A DNA stretch of 64,000 nt from Acinetobacter calcoaceticus DSM 30006 = CIP 81.8 (GTDB lineage: Bacteria; Pseudomonadota; Gammaproteobacteria; Pseudomonadales; Moraxellaceae), in NCBI RefSeq assembly GCF_000368965.1, contig NZ_KB849780.1, positions 620,145 through 684,144 of the forward strand. The letters run 5' to 3'. Below the pieces are notes generated by a model that saw only the letters and a list, made by a program, of their open reading frames with translations, was not told the origin of the DNA and ran no database searches. Below are positions 42,308-52,180 of the stretch, in pieces (the stretch's first letter is position 1; the number at the start of each line of letters is the position of its first letter). The position numbers were made by a program, and so were the translations under genes.

Positions 42308-44089
42308 GTGAATTTAAAATTAAAAACATCACTCATTATCGGAGCAATTGTTGCATCTTCACTTGTATATGCCGCAACTGTACTTTCACCCAATCAGAAT
42401 AATAATAGTGGATCAATTCCGTCTGGTTATTCAGATTTAGAATTTTCTTTAGCAAATGGGAATTGGGTCAAAAATCTCTCTTTACCAGCAAGTGCTAATA
42501 ATCTAGATAAAATTACGATTCGCTCTAGTGCGGCTTATAGTAGTTATTTAGATACTTCTAATACGAATATTCCGTTAGAAGTGTTGAAGATAAATAGCGG
42601 GGATGTTTACCAATTCGTCTTTAATACCACTCAAAATAAATGGATTGCTCAGTTAGCAACAGTAAGCCCTACGAATGGTGTTAACTATGAGGTTGTACCG
42701 TTAACAACTGCATCCATACAAAAAGTACTCATTCAAAATGACAAATGGGCACAAACCATTGCATTACCAAGTGACGTACGCGATGGTACGACTGTACAAA
42801 TTGTCTCTACAGCCAGTGCTGATTCCAATATAGATAAAGCAAATTTGCTATTTCCAAGCAGTTTTTTATTAAAAAATGGGTCTGAATATTGGTTTAAATA
42901 TTTTTCGGCTTTAGGGAAATGGGTGCCAGAATATATTAAATCGCAGAAGTTAAATGTTCAGCAAATTGGAACATCTTTAGCAGTTGTAAATAGTCCACTT
43001 ACAGAAGTTTCATTTGGGGATGGGAACTGGGTATCCAATTTTACTCTTCCTGCGACTGCAAATGATCGGGATAGAATTGTTATTAAATCTACCGCGACTT
43101 GGTCTGCAAAAATTAATAATACCAATATTAATAGCCAAGCGACTTTAACGCTAAAAACAGGCGATCAATATGAGTTTATGTATGTCAGTGATAAAGGATA
43201 TTGGCAGCTGATCTCTTCACCAACGAAGGTGATTGATTCATCGGCAACAATTCCTGCAATTTTACCGAATATGACTCAACCCGCTTTAAAGGTAAATCTT
43301 TCTACCTCAAATTGGCAGCCAACCTTGCAATTACCAGTTAAAGCTCAAGTCGGGGATAAGGTGGTTATTGCGTCAAATGCATCGGCTGATACCTATATTA
43401 ATGCGGCTAATGGTTTGTCTACAGCAATTAAAAATGGTGAAAACCGCCGTTTTATTTACACCGCTCAAGGTTGGACAGTAGATAGTTATACAATTGATAT
43501 GTTGTTGGTTTCTAGTCCAGAAGTAAATTCAATTTTAGGAGAGAGCGCTGCAAAACTTAGAATGATTGAAGGCGTAAATCTAACAAATTTAACTGCTGAA
43601 AATTCAAATGCTCGTTTTTACTTAAGAGATGTGGGCTATTTAACTTATAAAATCCCTGCTGCAACTTTAAAAGAAGCGATTTCTTTTGGACGTGATGACA
43701 CGACCGTACAAAATGAGCGTAAACGCGTATTGGCTGATGGCGTCTATTATCAAGGCAATGAACCAGGCGATGGCGGTTGTGGCTGGGCATGGATTAATGC
43801 ATCTTCATATAACATGATTGGTGCAAATGATATTGCAGGTTGTTCTTTTGCAGCTATGCGCCATGAGGTGGGGCATAATCTTGGTCTATACCATAATGGT
43901 TCAACCAATATTGGTTCAGGGTTTGCCCATCCTTTAGGAAGTACTGCGATGGGAGGTAATAATATTAATTTTTACTCTAGCCCGTATCTATATAACCCTA
44001 AATATGGTGTCCGTTTGGGCGTAGAAGGAAAAATTGATGCGGTGAGTGTCATTAACCTAAATGCACAGAAAATTTCTCTATATAACTAA
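42308..44089 (+). CDS. cpaA: CpaA, secreted metzincin protease
   Basis: A 593-residue secreted protease. A signal peptide (ending near VYAAT) is followed by four repeated domains of about 75-90 residues (matching cores NGNWVKNLSLPASAN, NDKWAQTIALPSD, DGNWVSNFTLPATAN, TSNWQPTLQLPVK) and a C-terminal metzincin domain with the zinc motif HEVGHNLGLYH starting at residue 519 and the Met-turn STAMGG. In Acinetobacter, CpaA is the major type II secretion substrate; it cleaves O-glycosylated blood proteins such as factors V and XII. GTG start at 42308 after AGAGG. Coupled with cpaB, its chaperone. Confidence 0.93.
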   Translation: MNLKLKTSLIIGAIVASSLVYAATVLSPNQNNNSGSIPSGYSDLEFSLANGNWVKNLSLPASANNLDKITIRSSAAYSSYLDTSNTNIPLEVLKINSGDVYQFVFNTTQNKWIAQLATVSPTNGVNYEVVPLTTASIQKVLIQNDKWAQTIALPSDVRDGTTVQIVSTASADSNIDKANLLFPSSFLLKNGSEYWFKYFSALGKWVPEYIKSQKLNVQQIGTSLAVVNSPLTEVSFGDGNWVSNFTLPATANDRDRIVIKSTATWSAKINNTNINSQATLTLKTGDQYEFMYVSDKGYWQLISSPTKVIDSSATIPAILPNMTQPALKVNLSTSNWQPTLQLPVKAQVGDKVVIASNASADTYINAANGLSTAIKNGENRRFIYTAQGWTVDSYTIDMLLVSSPEVNSILGESAAKLRMIEGVNLTNLTAENSNARFYLRDVGYLTYKIPAATLKEAISFGRDDTTVQNERKRVLADGVYYQGNEPGDGGCGWAWINASSYNMIGANDIAGCSFAAMRHEVGHNLGLYHNGSTNIGSGFAHPLGSTAMGGNNINFYSSPYLYNPKYGVRLGVEGKIDAVSVINLNAQKISLYN

Positions 44090-44111
44090 TCTCTATTTTT
44101 AGCTGTAAATA

Positions 44112-44747
44112 ATGAAAAAAAATAAATTTTTAATAGGAACTGCTATCGCTTGTTTAGCGCTAGCAGTTCTCATCTGGCTCGCATTTTCACAGCAGAGTTC
44201 TTCTGCTTTAACGTCATCTGCAGATAGCCTGAAAAGTGAAGTTGGCTTAAAGCGAGTTGAAAGTCAGAATGGTTTTGCTCGTCAAAATACAATGAATCTG
44301 AGTCCGTCAGAGAAAGAAAGGTTATCTAAACAACAAATTGTTTTTAATGAGATAGAAAAGGATCAGCTACCTTCTAATGTTAATTTTCCATTGATTAAAA
44401 ATGGACAAGGCATGGTGATTAAGTATGATCCAAACGTGATTGAGCTCAAAAAAGTGGGGGATACGGTCAAGTTTCAAATGTTGGAATACGGCATTAACCG
44501 CACAGGAAAAATTGTAGAGATTGAACCTGTTGATCAAGATATTGTTCGGTGGACTGGAAAATTTGATCAGGGAGATCCAAATCAGAATTTCTTTACCATC
44601 ACCCAAAGTCAAAAAGACCACTATACGATCATGCAAATTTTTACCGAGAAAGGAAATTATGCGGCTGAAATTAAAGATGGGGTTGGGTTGGTACAAACGA
44701 TGGATGACGGAGTCACTGATCAGGAGTTACATCATGATCACCCTTAG
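44112..44747 (+). CDS. cpaB: CpaB, membrane-bound chaperone of CpaA
   Basis: A 211-residue protein with one N-terminal membrane helix (FLIGTAIACLALAVLIWLAF) and a periplasmic domain of about 180 residues. It lies 22 bases after cpaA. CpaB is known as the steric chaperone that keeps CpaA soluble and ready for type II secretion. The His/Asp-rich C-terminus (LHHDHP) is notable. Identification is by sequence and by its place behind cpaA. Confidence 0.9.
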   Translation: MKKNKFLIGTAIACLALAVLIWLAFSQQSSSALTSSADSLKSEVGLKRVESQNGFARQNTMNLSPSEKERLSKQQIVFNEIEKDQLPSNVNFPLIKNGQGMVIKYDPNVIELKKVGDTVKFQMLEYGINRTGKIVEIEPVDQDIVRWTGKFDQGDPNQNFFTITQSQKDHYTIMQIFTEKGNYAAEIKDGVGLVQTMDDGVTDQELHHDHP

Positions 44748-44869
44748 TCAAATAAATGGTTCAGATGAGAAAAGAGTATAGTTCGCAGTTTATCTGTACG
44801 GATATGAGCTTTATGCGTTCACTCTCTTTTAAAAACAAAGTATGCTTATGCCTGTAACAAGGAGCATAC

Positions 44870-46981
44870 ATGTATCAAGTACTTGCTAGAAAATACCGTC
44901 CACGTAATTTCAATGAGTTAGTGGGGCAAAACCATGTTTCTCGTGCATTAAGCAGTGCATTGGAGCGCGGTCGTCTACACCATGCTTATTTATTTACAGG
45001 AACGCGTGGTGTGGGGAAGACCACAATTGCACGTATTTTAGCCAAGTGTTTAAACTGTGAAACAGGTGTGACCTCTACACCATGTGAAGTCTGTGCAACT
45101 TGTAAAGCGGTAAACGAAGGCCGTTTTATTGACCTGATTGAAATTGATGCTGCTTCAAGAACAAAAGTAGAGGATACGCGTGAACTTTTAGACAACGTTC
45201 CATATGCGCCAACGCAAGGTCGTTTTAAAGTTTACCTGATTGACGAAGTACATATGTTATCTACGCATTCCTTTAATGCGTTATTAAAAACATTAGAAGA
45301 ACCACCAGAACACGTTAAATTTTTATTTGCAACGACTGATCCACAAAAGCTGCCGATTACGGTCATTTCACGTTGTTTGCAATTTACATTGCGCCCTTTA
45401 GCTGTCGATGAAATTACAAAGCATCTTGGCACTATTCTTGAAAAAGAACAGATTGTTTCTGACCAAGATGCAATTTGGCAAATTGCCGAGTCTGCTCAAG
45501 GTTCATTGCGTGATGCATTATCTTTAACCGATCAGGCAATTGCCTATGGTCAGGGTGCTGTACAGCATCAAGATGTTAAAGAAATGCTCGGTCTAATTGA
45601 CCGCACCATTATTTATGATTTGATTTTAGCGATTCATCAGAACCAACGTGAAAAAGTTAGTCAGCTTTTATTACAATTTAGACATCAAGCGCTTGATGTT
45701 TCACTTGTACTTGATCAGTTGATTTCGACATTGCATGAATTGGCAATTTTGCAATATCTGCCTGATTTGAGTTTGAAATATAGCGATGAAATCAATCGCA
45801 AAATTATGCAACTGTCCAAGCTGATTTCTGCTCAAGATTTACAGCTTTATTACCAAATTGCATGTAAAGGACGATCTGACCTACAACTTGCCGTGACGCA
45901 AGAACAAGGTTTTGAAATGTGCATTTTACGCTTATTGGCATTCCGTCCTTTAGCGCCAAATGAAATTGTGGTGTCAGAGCCTGTTCAACAAAATCAGCAA
46001 GTTGTGTTGAATCCCCAAGTTCAACAAACAGCCCAAGATATTGCTCCTGTAAGTGCTGTGCAGCCAGTTGAAGTTATTAGCCAACCCGCTATGGTTGAAC
46101 CTGAACCTGAACCTGAACCTGAACCTGAACCTGAACCTGAACCTGAACCTGAACCTGAACCTGAACCTGAACCTGAACCTGAACCTGAACCTCAGTCTAA
46201 TCAGGACTTAATGGTATTTGACCCAAATCATCATGAGCTGATTGGGTTTGAGTCAGCAGTTGTTCAAGAAACAATTAGTGTTCTAGAGGAAGATTTTATT
46301 CCTGTACCAGAACAAAAGTCAGTACAAGTTCAGGCTGAAACCCAAGCCAAAAATATTGAACCTGAACCAGCTTTTACTGCTGAGCCTATAGGTTTATTTG
46401 AAGCGCCTAGCACTGATTTTTCACTTGCCCAAGATATGCCCGTTACTAATGATTTAGCCTTAGAACCTGTTGTCGAGCAACCGTTACTGGTGGAAACCCC
46501 AGAGGCGATTGAGAAGGTTGAAGTTGTAAAAGAAGTCAGTGCAACTGATAACGTGCAGCTTATGCCTCAAGACATTTTGAAGCTAACCACGCAAACCTTA
46601 GAAGGTGAGTGGACACTAGCAAAATGGGAATATTGGTTTAGAACTAGTCAACTTTCTCCAGCTGTTCAAGAGCTTGCTCAGCATGGTGTGATGACAGGTA
46701 AAATTGGTGGCAATACAGTTTTCCATATTCCTCAAGAATATGAAAATATGTTGACTCAATTGCAACAAGGTCTTATTGATGCATTAAATGAGCAATGGTC
46801 TGATACCCAATTTACAGTTGAATATGGTGCTGTAAATACGGCTACACCATATATCATTCAAAGTGCGCGTAAAGAAAAAGCCTTTCAAAGAGCAGCTGAG
46901 TTATTACAACAACAGCCAGTCATTAAAAGCCTCATAGAGACCTTTGATGGCGAATTACAAAATATTCAATTAAAGCCTTAA
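44870..46981 (+). CDS. dnaX: DNA polymerase III gamma/tau subunit
   Basis: A 703-residue clamp-loader ATPase. N-terminal AAA+ module: Walker A GTRGVGKTT near residue 45, Cys4 zinc site CLNCETG and CEVCATCK, Walker B LIDEVHML, and sensor region ATTDPQKLPITVISRC. Domain III follows, then a long acidic, Pro-rich tau linker with 16 Glu-Pro repeats (46097-46192), and a C-terminal domain (residues about 570-703) for binding the polymerase alpha subunit. No clear A-AAA-AAG slippery site is in frame, so only tau may be made. Essential gene. Confidence 0.96.
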   Translation: MYQVLARKYRPRNFNELVGQNHVSRALSSALERGRLHHAYLFTGTRGVGKTTIARILAKCLNCETGVTSTPCEVCATCKAVNEGRFIDLIEIDAASRTKVEDTRELLDNVPYAPTQGRFKVYLIDEVHMLSTHSFNALLKTLEEPPEHVKFLFATTDPQKLPITVISRCLQFTLRPLAVDEITKHLGTILEKEQIVSDQDAIWQIAESAQGSLRDALSLTDQAIAYGQGAVQHQDVKEMLGLIDRTIIYDLILAIHQNQREKVSQLLLQFRHQALDVSLVLDQLISTLHELAILQYLPDLSLKYSDEINRKIMQLSKLISAQDLQLYYQIACKGRSDLQLAVTQEQGFEMCILRLLAFRPLAPNEIVVSEPVQQNQQVVLNPQVQQTAQDIAPVSAVQPVEVISQPAMVEPEPEPEPEPEPEPEPEPEPEPEPEPEPEPEPQSNQDLMVFDPNHHELIGFESAVVQETISVLEEDFIPVPEQKSVQVQAETQAKNIEPEPAFTAEPIGLFEAPSTDFSLAQDMPVTNDLALEPVVEQPLLVETPEAIEKVEVVKEVSATDNVQLMPQDILKLTTQTLEGEWTLAKWEYWFRTSQLSPAVQELAQHGVMTGKIGGNTVFHIPQEYENMLTQLQQGLIDALNEQWSDTQFTVEYGAVNTATPYIIQSARKEKAFQRAAELLQQQPVIKSLIETFDGELQNIQLKP
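46097..46192 (+). repeat. GAACCT hexanucleotide repeat (16 copies) in dnaX
   Basis: Sixteen perfect tandem copies of GAACCT encode a run of 16 Glu-Pro dipeptides in the tau linker. Being six-base, gain or loss of units keeps the reading frame. No interruption is seen, which points to recent expansion. Confidence 0.97.
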
Positions 46982-47117
46982 CTTTTTAGTCCTGTGATGA
47001 GCTTGGAAATTATACAATTCCATGCTTTTTCACGGGATTGAAACATTCAGGTCACGTCACTGTCATTGTACTTTTCTATGTTAGCCATTTTAGATTTTAA
47101 ATGGATTGTACATAGAC

Positions 47118-47270
47118 ATGAAAAGGCAATACGCAGGAATAACTTCTTTTAAATATTCATATTTTTTATTGATCAGCGCACTTTTGCTGAGTGGTTGTAA
47201 CGACTCATCAAATGATAATTCAAATGCACCAGACACAGGTAAAAAGCCTGTAATACGCTGCGCTCCATAA
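47118..47270 (+). CDS. tiny lipoprotein (50 aa)
   Basis: A 50-residue protein starting at ATG 47118: signal peptide with a hydrophobic core (SYFLLISALLL) and lipobox LSGC, then an Asp/Ser/Asn-rich 23-residue mature part ending in IRCAP. It lies 26 bases upstream of the phospholipase gene and could be cotranscribed with it. Too short for most gene finders. Function unknown. Confidence 0.6.
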   Translation: MKRQYAGITSFKYSYFLLISALLLSGCNDSSNDNSNAPDTGKKPVIRCAP

Positions 47271-47296
47271 ACTTAAATAATAAAAAGAACCTGATC

Positions 47297-49525
47297 ATGA
47301 TTACACGTCGTAAATTTTTAAATTACTCTTTAAATATGGGTTTTGGTGCTGCGGCATTGGCGGCTTTCCCATCTAGTATTCAAAAAGCTTTGGCAATTCC
47401 TGCAAACAATAAAACTGGCACAATTCAAGATGTCGAACACGTTATTATTTTAATGCAGGAAAACCGATCTTTTGACCATTATTTTGGAACATTAAAAGGC
47501 GTTCGAGGTTTTGCTGATCGTTTTACGATTCCTTTACCAAGTGGCCGCCGTGTATGGGAGCAACTCAGAAGTAATGGGCAAGTTTTAACGCCATTTCATT
47601 TAGATGGTACAGCCAATAATGCACAGCGAGCAGATGGTACGCCTCATACATGGAATGACAGTCAGTTGGCTTGGGATAATGGGCGTATGGCGAATTGGCC
47701 AGCCCATAAAACCGATATATCAATGGGATATTTTAAAGAAAAAGAAATTCCATATCAGTTTGCGCTTGCAAATGCCTTTACCATCTGTGATGCCTACCAT
47801 TGCTCTATGCACACCGGAACAGATGCGAATCGGTCTTTTCACTTAACAGGCACAAATGGGGCAACACCAACCAAGCGATCATTTGTAAACAATGAATGGG
47901 ACTGGATTGATGGTAATCCAGCTACAGCAGATCGTGGTTATACGTGGAAGACGTATGCAGAACGTTTGGAAGAAGCAGGTGTAAAATGGATTTGTTATCA
48001 AAATATGCCGGATGAATGGGGCGATAATATGCTTGGTGCATTCCGCTCATTTAGAAAGGCAAATATCGCATCTGGCTATCCAGTTGCAAGTGGTGGTGAA
48101 CCGAACAAACCATATGCCGACACGGGACAAAAATTACCGTATAAAGCTTATGAAGCTGCGACTGATAATGCCAAAAATCCATTATATAAGGGCATCGCAA
48201 ATACTTTACCGGGCAATAAACCTGAAGAATATCTCGACGCTTTTAAACGAGACATTCGTGAAGGCAAATTGCCGCAAGTCTCTTGGATTAATGCGCCGTC
48301 AATTTATTGTGAACATCCAGACCCTTCAAGTCCAGTTCAGGGGGCATGGTTTATTCAAGAAATTATTGATGCATTAACTGCTGTGCCAGAGGTTTGGAGT
48401 AAAACAGCACTGATTATCAATTTTGATGAAAATGATGGCTATTTTGACCACGTACCATCACCATCTGCGCCATCTCGACTTAAAAATGGTCAATACGCAG
48501 GGAAATCAACATTAAGCAGTGCCGATATGCAGGATGAATATTTTGATCATGCTGCGCCTGAGAGAAGCCATTCTCAGCCTACACCTGATGGGCGTGTTTA
48601 TGGGCCAGGGCCTCGTGTTCCATTATATGTGATTTCTCCATGGAGCCGTGGTGGTTGGGTCAACTCGCAAGTTTTTGACCATACGTCCGTGCTTATGTTT
48701 TTAGAAAAACGATTTGGTGTAAAAGAGCCAAATATCAGTCCATATCGCCGTGCGGTGTGTGGTGATTTAACTAGTGCATTTAACTTTAAAACACCAAATG
48801 CAGATGTTCTACCGCAGCTGAATGGAAAACAAACACGTTTACAGGCAGATGAGTTAAGAGAGAATCAAGAAGCTTTACCTGCTGTTCCAGTACCAACAGA
48901 TAGCAAATTACCGATTCAGCAAAGTGGTATACGTCTGTCACGAGCATTGCCTTATGAGTTGCATACGAGTGCACGTTGTAAAGCGGATGGAAAGGTGCAA
49001 TTGATTTTCTCTAATACAGGTCAGCAAGCGGTGGTTTTTCATGTGTATGACAAGCTCAATCTAGACCGTATTCCAAAGCGTTATATTGTAGAGCCGAATA
49101 AAACCTTAGATGATGAATGGGATGCTTTAAAAGATAACTTAGGTCGTTATGATTTATGGGTGTTAGGCCCAAATGGTTATCATCGCCATTTTAAAGGAGA
49201 TACTCAACGTATCGTCGATAGTAGCGTTAAACCTGAAATTCGAGTGTGTTATGACATTGCTAATGGTGATGTCTATGTAGAACTCATGAATGACGGGGCT
49301 AAGGATGCAATATTAACGGTAAAACCATGCGCATATCGACAAGATGCGCCTTTACAACTGACCGTAAAAGCGGGTCAAGTCGTTAAACAACACTGGGCTT
49401 TGGCTGATGTAGGGCATTGGTACGATTTTGAAATCACATGCCAAAGTGATGTGTCTTATTACCGACGCTTTGCTGGTCGGGTTGAAACAGGTGAGGACTC
49501 ATTTAGTGATCCAGCAATGGTCTAA
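47297..49525 (+). CDS. plc: phosphocholine-specific phospholipase C (Tat-exported)
   Basis: A 742-residue phospholipase C of the PlcN/AcpA type. The N-terminus has a twin-arginine signal (ITRRKFL then a hydrophobic run ending KALA). Metal-site motifs are conserved: ENRSFDHYFGTLKG near residues 55-68, HTGTDANR, and NFDENDGYFDHVPSP near residue 378. C-terminal domains are beta-rich. It cleaves phosphatidylcholine and sphingomyelin type lipids; in A. baumannii two such genes contribute to lysis of host cells and to phosphate/lipid use. I believe this corresponds to the second one (plc2), based on position. Confidence 0.93.
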   Translation: MITRRKFLNYSLNMGFGAAALAAFPSSIQKALAIPANNKTGTIQDVEHVIILMQENRSFDHYFGTLKGVRGFADRFTIPLPSGRRVWEQLRSNGQVLTPFHLDGTANNAQRADGTPHTWNDSQLAWDNGRMANWPAHKTDISMGYFKEKEIPYQFALANAFTICDAYHCSMHTGTDANRSFHLTGTNGATPTKRSFVNNEWDWIDGNPATADRGYTWKTYAERLEEAGVKWICYQNMPDEWGDNMLGAFRSFRKANIASGYPVASGGEPNKPYADTGQKLPYKAYEAATDNAKNPLYKGIANTLPGNKPEEYLDAFKRDIREGKLPQVSWINAPSIYCEHPDPSSPVQGAWFIQEIIDALTAVPEVWSKTALIINFDENDGYFDHVPSPSAPSRLKNGQYAGKSTLSSADMQDEYFDHAAPERSHSQPTPDGRVYGPGPRVPLYVISPWSRGGWVNSQVFDHTSVLMFLEKRFGVKEPNISPYRRAVCGDLTSAFNFKTPNADVLPQLNGKQTRLQADELRENQEALPAVPVPTDSKLPIQQSGIRLSRALPYELHTSARCKADGKVQLIFSNTGQQAVVFHVYDKLNLDRIPKRYIVEPNKTLDDEWDALKDNLGRYDLWVLGPNGYHRHFKGDTQRIVDSSVKPEIRVCYDIANGDVYVELMNDGAKDAILTVKPCAYRQDAPLQLTVKAGQVVKQHWALADVGHWYDFEITCQSDVSYYRRFAGRVETGEDSFSDPAMV

Positions 49526-49532
49526 ATAATGA

Positions 49533-49572
49533 AGAGGCAAAAAGAACAACTCATTTTCTTTTTGCCTCATTT
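49533..49572. terminator. terminator between convergent genes
   Basis: GAGGCAAAAAGA / TCTTTTTGCCTC stem followed by ATTTTTT, between the phospholipase and thioesterase genes. Confidence 0.8.
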
Positions 49573-49573
49573 T

Positions 49574-50008
49574 TTATAATAAAAATTTCTCTAAAACGTC
49601 ACGAGTAGACTCAGAAATTGGAACCGTTTTTCGGGTTTCACGGTCAACAAAGACATGCACAAAATGTCCTTGAGCTGAGGCTTGCTCTTGGCCTTGTTTA
49701 AAGATGGCCAGTTCATAGCGCAGTGAAGTGTTACCGATTTTACCAATCGCAACACCTACCTGAATAATTTCGGGAAAAGATAATTCTTGGAAAAAACTAC
49801 AAGCTGAATCGACTACTAAGCCAATTGATTGTGATTGATGAATATCAAAACCTGTTTTTTGAATGAGTAAGGCATTTGCTGCCGTATCAAAATAACTATA
49901 GTAAGTTACATTGTTAACATGACCATAGATATCGTTATCTGCCCATCGAGTTTGAATATCTAAAAAGAACTTAAATTGATCGCGGGTTTTTAAAATTGGT
50001 TTAGTCAT
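49574..50008 (-). CDS. 4HBT-type acyl-CoA thioesterase
   Basis: A 144-residue hotdog thioesterase with the characteristic WADNDIYGHVNNVTYYSYFD (the catalytic Asp and the HVNN motif). It hydrolyses acyl-CoA. ATG at 50008 shares one base with the stop of the upstream alcohol dehydrogenase gene (TGATG), so the two are translationally coupled and probably work on the same metabolite. Confidence 0.88.
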   Translation of the reverse strand: MTKPILKTRDQFKFFLDIQTRWADNDIYGHVNNVTYYSYFDTAANALLIQKTGFDIHQSQSIGLVVDSACSFFQELSFPEIIQVGVAIGKIGNTSLRYELAIFKQGQEQASAQGHFVHVFVDRETRKTVPISESTRDVLEKFLL

Positions 50009-51165
50009 CAATGAATCGCCTGATAAATTGCCAAAGCAGCAGCTTCTGTCATGTCACGAGGGTTATTTTGTAGCAAGCGAGTTTGTAGCATGGCATCTTG
50101 AGCAAGCTTAGGTAGACTAGACTCTTCAATATTCAAATCTCTAAGCTTTAAGACCAAGCCACTACGATCTAAATGATTCTGCATATGGTCAATAAACAGA
50201 TCACACAAACCATCAGTGCTGCCATTACTATATGGATCTAGCCATTGCATCAGTTCCGCATAGTGTTTTTTTGCATTTGGTACATTAAATTTTAATACTT
50301 CAACCAACACTAAGGCATTGGTATGCCCATGCGATAAATGGAAATGTCCGCCAAGTGGGTAAGCTAAAGCATGCACAGCGGCAACGGGTGAATTTGCAAA
50401 TGCTTGACCTGCAAGCATCGAGGCGAACAGCATATTTTGCCTTGCTTCTAGGTCATTACCGTTTTTAAGAACTTTCGGTAAGTTATGGTTCAGTAACTTC
50501 AAAGCATTTTTGGCTAAAATATCAGTATAAATATTCTTTTTATGCTTAGAGGTATATGCCTCAATGGCATGGACCATCGCATCAATACCTGTTGCGGCAG
50601 TAATATGTGCTGGAAGATTTTGTGTAAACGTGGCATCTAAAATAGCGGTATCTGCATACAGTACCGGAGAGACAATCCCCATTTTTGTTGTCTCGCCCGT
50701 GGTCACAATTGAAATTGGAGTGACTTCCGAGCCTGTACCAGCTGTAGTTGGAATTAAAATGAGTGGAAGACGAGTGGTGGTTACCTGATTTACGCCATAC
50801 ATGTCTTGTAAACTTTGAGTCTGGTCGGGGTGTGCGAGCAACGCAATTACTTTTGCAACATCTAAAGAACTACCACCACCAAAACCAATAATGGCGTCTA
50901 CATTTTGCTGTTTTGCATAATTGGCTGCATCTAATACCACTTGTTCTGGTGGGTCAGCCTGAACATCCGCATAAATGACATGTTCAATATTAAGCGTATC
51001 TAAAATTTGAATGATGGGTAGATGTAATTGATTTTTGATCATGCCTGCATCGGTGACGAGTAATAACTTACGGTAAGCTTTTGATGACAAAATATTCTGT
51101 AATTCTTGTATAGAGCCTAAGCCTGAGATGATATTTGGAACGGTTTGAAATTGAAAATGGCTCAT
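50008..51165 (-). CDS. iron-containing alcohol dehydrogenase
   Basis: A 385-residue group III alcohol dehydrogenase. NAD-binding motif FGGGSSLDVAK near residue 100; the iron ligands lie in DAMVHAIEAYTSKHKK and HALAYPLGGHFHLSHG. These enzymes oxidise alcohols or reduce aldehydes with NAD(P). ATG at 51165 follows AAGGAA; nine more upstream codons are in frame but lack a ribosome-binding site. Couples to the thioesterase gene downstream. Confidence 0.92.
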   Translation of the reverse strand: MSHFQFQTVPNIISGLGSIQELQNILSSKAYRKLLLVTDAGMIKNQLHLPIIQILDTLNIEHVIYADVQADPPEQVVLDAANYAKQQNVDAIIGFGGGSSLDVAKVIALLAHPDQTQSLQDMYGVNQVTTTRLPLILIPTTAGTGSEVTPISIVTTGETTKMGIVSPVLYADTAILDATFTQNLPAHITAATGIDAMVHAIEAYTSKHKKNIYTDILAKNALKLLNHNLPKVLKNGNDLEARQNMLFASMLAGQAFANSPVAAVHALAYPLGGHFHLSHGHTNALVLVEVLKFNVPNAKKHYAELMQWLDPYSNGSTDGLCDLFIDHMQNHLDRSGLVLKLRDLNIEESSLPKLAQDAMLQTRLLQNNPRDMTEAAALAIYQAIH

Positions 51166-51465
51166 ATACGTTATTTCCTTATTTTTGAACATTATTGTAG
51201 AAGGGTTCTTTAGGATTCAATCTTTAAGTAACTTAGCATAAGACACTTTAAAATAAAGTAGTTCTGAAGTGATTATGTTTAATGTTGTATGAGATAAGCA
51301 CTACTTTCATATGGTAGCAGGGAGAAGGTAGCCGGAGATCATGCAAGGTATTTAAATGTTTATGGAAAAGTGGGCTTTTTGTTATTTATACTGTTCGGTA
51401 GATTTTCCTGAAGGCTACTAATTCATATAATGCCCTAACAATTTATAATTTTATTCGGTTCAAAA

Positions 51466-51825
51466 GTGAAAATTTCTAAAACTGTACTTAGTCTTATTGG
51501 ATGTACTTGTTTAATGCTTAGCTCAGCAGCAATGGCGAAAACCAGCTCTAGCATCTATTCACCTAAAAATGGTGTAATTTGTGACAAATATATCTGCGCT
51601 GACAAGAAAGGTGTATCTAAAAAACTTACAGCCAAATACTTAGGAACTAACAAAGCAAACAAAGCATTCTCTCAAGGCGATTTTGATACTTCTGCATTCA
51701 CACTTTCAAATGGTGTGTTCTGTGATACTAAGACAAAACTATGTCATGTTGATCGATACTTTGAAAATGAACATCGTAGTAAAGTTGATAGAAAAATGAC
51801 GGATAAACTTTTTAAAAATAAATGA
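51466..51825 (+). CDS. YcgJ-family periplasmic protein
   Basis: A 119-residue secreted protein starting at GTG 51466. Signal peptide with a hydrophobic core and cleavage near AAMAK; the mature part has two copies of a Cys-containing unit (NGVICDKYICADKKGVS and NGVFCDTKTKLCHVDRYF), the pattern of the YcgJ / Fels-1 prophage-like family. The four cysteines probably make two disulfides. The function of the family is unknown. Confidence 0.8.
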   Translation: MKISKTVLSLIGCTCLMLSSAAMAKTSSSIYSPKNGVICDKYICADKKGVSKKLTAKYLGTNKANKAFSQGDFDTSAFTLSNGVFCDTKTKLCHVDRYFENEHRSKVDRKMTDKLFKNK

Positions 51826-52180
51826 TTTTTATCCTAGTTTTACTAAAAAGCCCATAATAATTGGGTTTTTTTACATCTAAATAAAAAGTGAAATAAATAG
51901 AAAAAATAATATAAAAAAAGTTATTCCTTTATGTAAAAGCCCTCTGATGAGAGCTTTATTATTTTCTTAAAAATTAGAAGATCAGATCATTTGTCGACTG
52001 ATTTATCAACTTTTAATCTATTGATAAACATTATTTTCCTTTTCAAGCCATGTGAGTTTTGACAAAATGCAACACGTCACAATGGTCAATTCAATTCTGA
52101 CAATAATTTATAGTTTTGTTAGGATTTTGCATGCACCATATTTATTTCTATGTAATTCAAATGTTTGGAAGTAATTTCTA
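51826..52180. other. intergenic region with two terminator-like hairpins
   Basis: This 355-base gap holds a terminator (AAAGCCCA.. / ..TGGGTTTTTT, near 51846-51875) right after the YcgJ-like gene, and a second weaker stem (AAAGCCCTC / GAGAGCTTT, 51936-51958). The rest is AT-rich and must contain the promoter of the murB operon. No gene seen. Confidence 0.5.

Noticed and set aside
44870..46981. programmed frameshift in dnaX giving a gamma form
   Set aside because: The A-rich stretches that I found (for example near 45430 and 46875) are not in the X-XXY-YYZ frame needed for slippage, and no stop or hairpin follows in the expected place. I do not claim a gamma form.
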